From Proteobacteria bacterium ST_bin11 (GTDB lineage: Bacteria; Pseudomonadota; Gammaproteobacteria; Methylococcales; Methylomonadaceae): a stretch of 64,000 nucleotides of DNA. The position numbers were made by a program, and so were the translations under genes. Below the pieces are notes generated by a model that saw only the letters and a program-made list of their open reading frames with translations, was not told the origin of the DNA and did not search any database. Of the stretch, positions 60,432-64,000 are shown piece after piece; position 1 is the first letter of the stretch, and each line of letters begins with the position of its first letter. Where the stretch lies: contig MSXO01000015.1 of assembly GCA_002083615.1 (NCBI GenBank), positions 62,001-126,000 of the forward strand, written 5' to 3'.

Positions 60432-60869
60432 AACTTGTGCAGAAAACCTATCTTAGTGATTGTAAAAAGGCTGATTCGAAATAGAAGTGCAATACTTCGA
60501 TGTTAGTAATGGGTTATTTCAAAGTGTTTACCGGGGTTCGCGTTGCTCTACTCAGCCTACAAGCTATAAATAGCGACCCAAAGCTGACAGATTAATTTTG
60601 ACTCGAAGCGAACATTCCTCCGATTACGCTATCGCTAATCGGAGCTACACGGGCTGAAATTGCTCAAGCCTAACTGTCCACAATTCAGTTGATCGCAGTG
60701 TAGGTTAGGGTGAGGCACGAACCCTAAAATGACAAGCCTCCCACCACAACCAACCATAAAAGACGGACATTACCGTCAACAAAACAGCCAATGCTGGTCA
60801 AAGGTCAAGCCGATTAAAAAATGTTGGGGTTCGTGCCACACCCCAACCTACGAACCTAAGGACGAACGA
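60432..60869. other. Gap with a palindromic repeat
   Basis: No supported gene. It carries the inverted repeat listed at 60700-60851. A 65-codon frame inside (60729-60926) runs through the repeat and into the next gene on the other strand, so it is not called. Confidence 0.4.
60700..60851. repeat. 152-bp palindromic intergenic repeat
   Basis: The left arm 60700-60724 (GTAGGTTAGGGTGAGGCACG, then AACCC) and right arm 60827-60851 are inverted copies matching at 23 of 25 positions. This GTAGGTTGGG...ACGAACCC type is a familiar dispersed palindrome in many proteobacterial genomes. It lies between genes, 20 nt past the stop of the PEP-CTERM gene at 60870. Confidence 0.6.
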
Positions 60870-61655
60870 TTAAAGGTTCTTTCGACGAGCGAAACCGAAA
60901 AAACTCAAAAGACCGGTACTAAATAATAAGAAACCTCCTGGTAATGGAATCTGCGAAGGTACAATAACACCATCGTAAATGCGTAATGATGCGATCCTTC
61001 CATCTGCAAACTCATTTTGTGCGGGACCGACAAGGTTGTCGACAAAAAATTGCAATAGATGTCCAGGGTTATTTGCATTATCCAGGTTCAATTGGTCAGT
61101 ATTTGAAACCATTTCTAGGTTACCATTAAGATATGCTTTGACTTCTTGGACTCCATTGACTACAAAGTTTGTAAGGACAACATTGTGAAACCCAGGGGTT
61201 GTAAATATTGAGGAACCTGTTATTTCGGGATATACATTCAATGTATTTTCGGGTGCAACATAGAATCCATTATCGGATTGACGGTTTTGAGTATCCATTA
61301 TTCTTCGCCATCCTCCGCCAAATGCCGCTGATTCCAAAAACTCAAAAGTCAGCTCGACCGAGTAATTGTTGTAGGCTACCAGCCCAGTTGCATCTAATTG
61401 TAAGCCCGCATTTAGAGTGGAGTCACTCCCATCGCCGTTCCAGCGGAAAACACGTTGACTCTGCCCGTTAACAATTGCTGTTTCGAATCCATTAAGCCCT
61501 AATGGATCAATCGAAACCAATGTCGGCGCAGACACCCCATCTCCTGCCAGAGTGTCATTGAATGTATACGTTGCCACCAACACGGCTGCATTCGCCGAAC
61601 CTGATGCCAGAATAATCGCAGCAATACTGCTACCTAATAAATTCCGTCTAAACAT
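60870..61655 (-). CDS. PEP-CTERM protein with LamG-like fold
   Basis: The 261-residue exported protein has a signal peptide (1-23, ending ANA), a concanavalin/LamG-like beta domain (YSVELTFEFLESAAFGGGWR near 97-116, FHNVVLTNFVVNGVQEVKAYLNGN near 156-179 with core VKAYLNGNLE, DGRIASLRIYDG near 217), and the sorting tail IPLPGGFLLFSTGLLSFFGF with ARRK. LamG-like domains often bind glycans. The gene is A/T-richer than most of the window. No operon partner is visible. Confidence 0.78.
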   Translation of the reverse strand: MFRRNLLGSSIAAIILASGSANAAVLVATYTFNDTLAGDGVSAPTLVSIDPLGLNGFETAIVNGQSQRVFRWNGDGSDSTLNAGLQLDATGLVAYNNYSVELTFEFLESAAFGGGWRRIMDTQNRQSDNGFYVAPENTLNVYPEITGSSIFTTPGFHNVVLTNFVVNGVQEVKAYLNGNLEMVSNTDQLNLDNANNPGHLLQFFVDNLVGPAQNEFADGRIASLRIYDGVIVPSQIPLPGGFLLFSTGLLSFFGFARRKNL

Positions 61656-62062
61656 AAGTAATATTCCATAAAAAGAGTGGGAAATATGACATTTCCTAAC
61701 CTGAAAACATCATGGTGATTTACGCCATTTCACTTTTTGAATTCGCCTATATTTTACGTCTAGTTCAATGGCAAAATTAACATAGCAAATATTGGACCGC
61801 CGTCTTTATTTAAAATATAAATCAATAAATTGATTTATATTTTAGAAAGTGGCATTTGTGGGTTTGTAAATTTTTTTGACAGGGCCCTAAGATTTTCTGA
61901 ACAACACGAAGCGCATCCTTCGGGAATTTTGCGGCTCGTAAACTCACCCCCCTCTTCGCTCGATTTAGGCAGGATATTTGTCATTGGCTTTGTTGTTCCG
62001 TCCGGCAAATTTTGTCCTTTCTCCCAGGTAAAGGCTTCATTGGCTTTGAGAACCAACAAACC
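61656..62062. other. A/T-rich gap between same-strand genes
   Basis: It contains a perfect 15-bp A/T palindrome at 61811-61844. A 74-codon minus-strand frame (61835-62059) directly follows the NuoL-like gene; it has only a TTG start and no recognised motif, so it is not called. Confidence 0.4.
61811..61844. other. Perfect 15-bp A/T-rich inverted repeat
   Basis: The arms 61811-61825 and 61830-61844 (TAAAATATAAATCAA and its complement) match at every position around the loop TAAA. It lies about 155 nt upstream of the PEP-CTERM start. It could be an operator for a dimeric regulator or a cruciform; as a terminator it would be weak. Confidence 0.45.
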
Positions 62063-63940
62063 TCAATCCGCCCCTCTAAGCTCCACCGGCCTTCCCATAC
62101 ATAGCCTTAAATACACTCTCGCTATCGCAATGCCATTGATCACAAACGACATGGTAATCGGTGCTGCAAACCAGGGATGTTGACTGCTGGCATGCGACAA
62201 CAACAAATCCTCGCCCAAAAATGCCGGCGTGATGGGGAAGCCGACCAGACCTAAAAAGCTCAAAAACAACATCAGTGACCAACCGGGACGGGTTTCGGCA
62301 AAGGCCCGGAATACGAAAGGCGCATCGGCAAAATTGTAATGTCTCAACAATACGCTCAGCGCCCAGATGCCCAAGGCCCAGGAAGGAATGATGCCGCTGA
62401 AAAATAGCGCGACGTCGTACCAAGCATCAGGCACCATCATCCAAACCGCAACGCCGGCCAAGATACTGCTCAAGGCGACGCTATGCCAAACCTGGAACGG
62501 GCTGTGTTTGTTGCTGAACGCGCTCAAGGACACCACCGCCATCGCCAGCGAGATCGGCATGGATAGATAGGTTCTGGCCACGCTACTGACGCCGGACGCG
62601 GCAATAGCAATGATCAAGATCAGCGCCAGCCCAGCCAATAGCTTCACCCAAAGGCTGACAGCGTTTAGCTGCCGCCCCATGTTTTTCAATGGCTCCCACA
62701 AGATCTTCTTCACTAACAACTCCAACTGTCCTTCCTGCAAAGCAAATACATATAAGGTGTTTTGCAAGACATCCGGCAGGGAGTCGCGAATCGATGTTGG
62801 CAGAAAAGTCAGTTTTTCATTGCTTTTGATGTAGAACTGGCTATCGACATTGCCTTCCACCCGCAGCAAATGGGCGACGATGGACGGCGATACCAGCAAT
62901 TGGTAGCAGCGCAAAAAGGCATTACCCATGAAGTGCAGCAGCACCAAACCTTCCAAACCCAAAGCCAGCTCGACAAACATAATCCCCACCTGGGCGATGG
63001 AGGCATAAGCCACCTGCCCTTTGATATTGGATTGGGTTTTCTCGGCCAAGGTGGCAACAAACACTGTGAACACACCGATACTGAGAACAATAAAACGCGG
63101 CAGATAGTGATAACTCCAGATCGGCATGGTCCGCAATAATAAAAAGACACCGAGATGAATCGATAAGGCGCCATAGAAAATCGCACTGGACGGTGTTGGT
63201 CCTTCCATCGCGCGGGGCAACCAAAAACTGAATGGAAATTGCGCCGATTTGCCGGAGGCCGCCAAAATAATGAGCCAGGATAAAATCGACAAAGACGCGT
63301 AGCCGGCCGGTGGAATGTTGTTGGGATCGAACATGGTCAACAACTGGCTAAAATGCTGACTTTCGTGAAACAGCAAATGGCTCATCCAGGTACCGACCAA
63401 CAAACCGACATCGCAAAAGCGGCAAATGGTGTAAGCGCGCAAGGCGTTGCGCACCGGTTGTGGCCGATGCCGATAAAAGGCGATCAGCAAGAATGAGGAA
63501 ATTCCGACGATCTCCCATCCCGCAAATAGCATATCGATACTTCCAGACAGCACAATCAGGTTCAAGCCAAAAGCAAACCCAAAAATGGCCTGAAAGAAGC
63601 GTTTGTAACCCGCCTCCCGATGCAAATAGACCCGACAATATTTAACGATCGCCGAGAACACCGCCCACACCACAAACAAATACGCCGCACCGACTCTATC
63701 CAGAAAAAACAGTAAGGGGAATTGGTAATCCTCGTGTTGATATAGCACCAGCCATTGATATTCGTAGTTCGCGAAACCGTGAGCTGCCCACAAAACCAGC
63801 AGACCCAGCACTGCAACACCCTTGAGACGGGTCATCCACAGACTGATGGCGGCAATGCGATGCTCATTGTCCGGGCTGACGAAAATCAGTAAAAAGCCAA
63901 TCAACGGCAATAACACACACGCCAACAATAAAATACTCAT
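62063..63940 (-). CDS. NuoL/DabB-type proton-channel membrane subunit
   Basis: The 625-residue protein has about fourteen membrane segments and the antiporter-like core of complex I: FAGWEIVGISSFLLIAFYR near 140 (core GWEIVGISSFLLI), GKSAQFPFSFWLPRAMEGPT near 232-251, SAIFYGALSIHLGVFLLLR near 254 and QSNIKGQVAYASIAQVG near 305. GGAGG lies just before the ATG. Candidates are the DabB/MpsA-type partner of a DUF2309 bicarbonate-uptake protein, or a subunit of another proton-pumping complex. No DUF2309 gene lies downstream, so the partner is not settled. A neighbouring reading frame upstream is cut by the window edge. Confidence 0.8.
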   Translation of the reverse strand: MSILLLACVLLPLIGFLLIFVSPDNEHRIAAISLWMTRLKGVAVLGLLVLWAAHGFANYEYQWLVLYQHEDYQFPLLFFLDRVGAAYLFVVWAVFSAIVKYCRVYLHREAGYKRFFQAIFGFAFGLNLIVLSGSIDMLFAGWEIVGISSFLLIAFYRHRPQPVRNALRAYTICRFCDVGLLVGTWMSHLLFHESQHFSQLLTMFDPNNIPPAGYASLSILSWLIILAASGKSAQFPFSFWLPRAMEGPTPSSAIFYGALSIHLGVFLLLRTMPIWSYHYLPRFIVLSIGVFTVFVATLAEKTQSNIKGQVAYASIAQVGIMFVELALGLEGLVLLHFMGNAFLRCYQLLVSPSIVAHLLRVEGNVDSQFYIKSNEKLTFLPTSIRDSLPDVLQNTLYVFALQEGQLELLVKKILWEPLKNMGRQLNAVSLWVKLLAGLALILIIAIAASGVSSVARTYLSMPISLAMAVVSLSAFSNKHSPFQVWHSVALSSILAGVAVWMMVPDAWYDVALFFSGIIPSWALGIWALSVLLRHYNFADAPFVFRAFAETRPGWSLMLFLSFLGLVGFPITPAFLGEDLLLSHASSQHPWFAAPITMSFVINGIAIARVYLRLCMGRPVELRGAD

Positions 63941-64000
63941 CCCTGCCTCCTTGCCAATTCATGCACTGGAATGGTCCGAGTTTGTCCGACGATGATTTTT
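63937..64000 (-). CDS. 3' end of an upstream gene, cut by the window edge
   Basis: An open frame from the window edge ends with TGA at 63937-63939, overlapping the ATG of the NuoL-like gene (ATGA). It gives 20 residues ending VHELARRQG. The overlap suggests a true operon partner, but with so little sequence no family can be named. Confidence 0.4.
   Translation of the reverse strand, partial: KIIVGQTRTIPVHELARRQG

Noticed and set aside
61835..62059. 74-codon minus-strand frame just after the NuoL-like gene
   Set aside because: TTG start only, runs into the A/T palindrome, and the product is not recognised; possibly repeat-derived.
1..64000. CRISPR arrays, tRNA or rRNA genes and complete insertion sequences
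   Set aside because: None was recognised on either strand; no regularly spaced direct repeats, tRNA-like cloverleaf or transposase frame was found by reading.

Overview
The window looks like a chromosomal segment of a gammaproteobacterium, most likely a Methylomonas-like methanotroph. That placement is an inference. It rests on the leuS-lptE-holA order with a divergent ybeL-like gene, the many exported proteins with PEP-CTERM sorting tails, the LMW-type ars operon and the soluble Hox hydrogenase. No methane-oxidation gene, rRNA, tRNA, CRISPR array or intact insertion sequence was seen.

Layout: 0-4.6 kb holds a YgiB/YgiC/YjfL-like membrane and ATP-grasp set followed by a CreB/CreC-type two-component system without creD. 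4.7-8.1 kb holds an unrecognised possible nuclease-fold protein, a small inverted-repeat element, a YcgR-like PilZ protein, a LuxR-type regulator whose receiver has lost its phosphoacceptor, and an exported PepSY protein. 8.2-17.9 kb is mixed metabolism: a PaaK-like ligase divergent from a zinc alcohol dehydrogenase, an exported glutathione peroxidase, a DASH cryptochrome, two PEP-CTERM proteins, an AraC regulator and a YeeE/YedE sulfur-transport pair. 18-23.5 kb is housekeeping (holA, lptE, leuS, ybeL-like, orphan parA).

23.6-45.3 kb is the most coherent part: a phosphorus-scavenging island. It contains phoU (in a possible operon with an unusual pyruvate kinase), an LpxH/PlcP-type metallophosphoesterase, a secreted ExeM/NucH nuclease, a Tat-exported PhoX phosphatase heading an operon of surface proteins, a PEP-CTERM protein with a PEP-CTERM 5'-nucleotidase, the tatABC translocase, and a choice-of-anchor I PEP-CTERM protein. 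I read Pho-box-like arrays (7-bp half-sites with 4-bp spacers, 11-bp period) in front of phoU, exeM, phoX, the 5'-nucleotidase operon and the choice-of-anchor gene. Three more such arrays face stretches without an intact gene. One precedes a strongly folded region ending in a terminator, and one precedes a truncated exported ORF ending in a terminator.

45.4-50.9 kb is an arsenic operon (arsR, two arsC, arsD, arsA, arsI, acr3) whose perfect operator dyad overlaps the arsR start codon. 51.6-56.7 kb is a complete NAD-reducing [NiFe]-hydrogenase operon (hoxFUYH plus protease hoxW). 56.9-64 kb contains a tiny membrane ORF, a DUF2799-type lipoprotein, an A/T-rich orphan sensor kinase, another PEP-CTERM protein and a NuoL/DabB-type proton-channel subunit whose upstream operon partner is cut by the window edge.

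Broken genes: a lipoprotein gene at 42.4-43.2 kb is frameshifted at a G6 tract, and the exported ORF at 42.06 kb is truncated. All family assignments are from reading the sequence; no database search was run.
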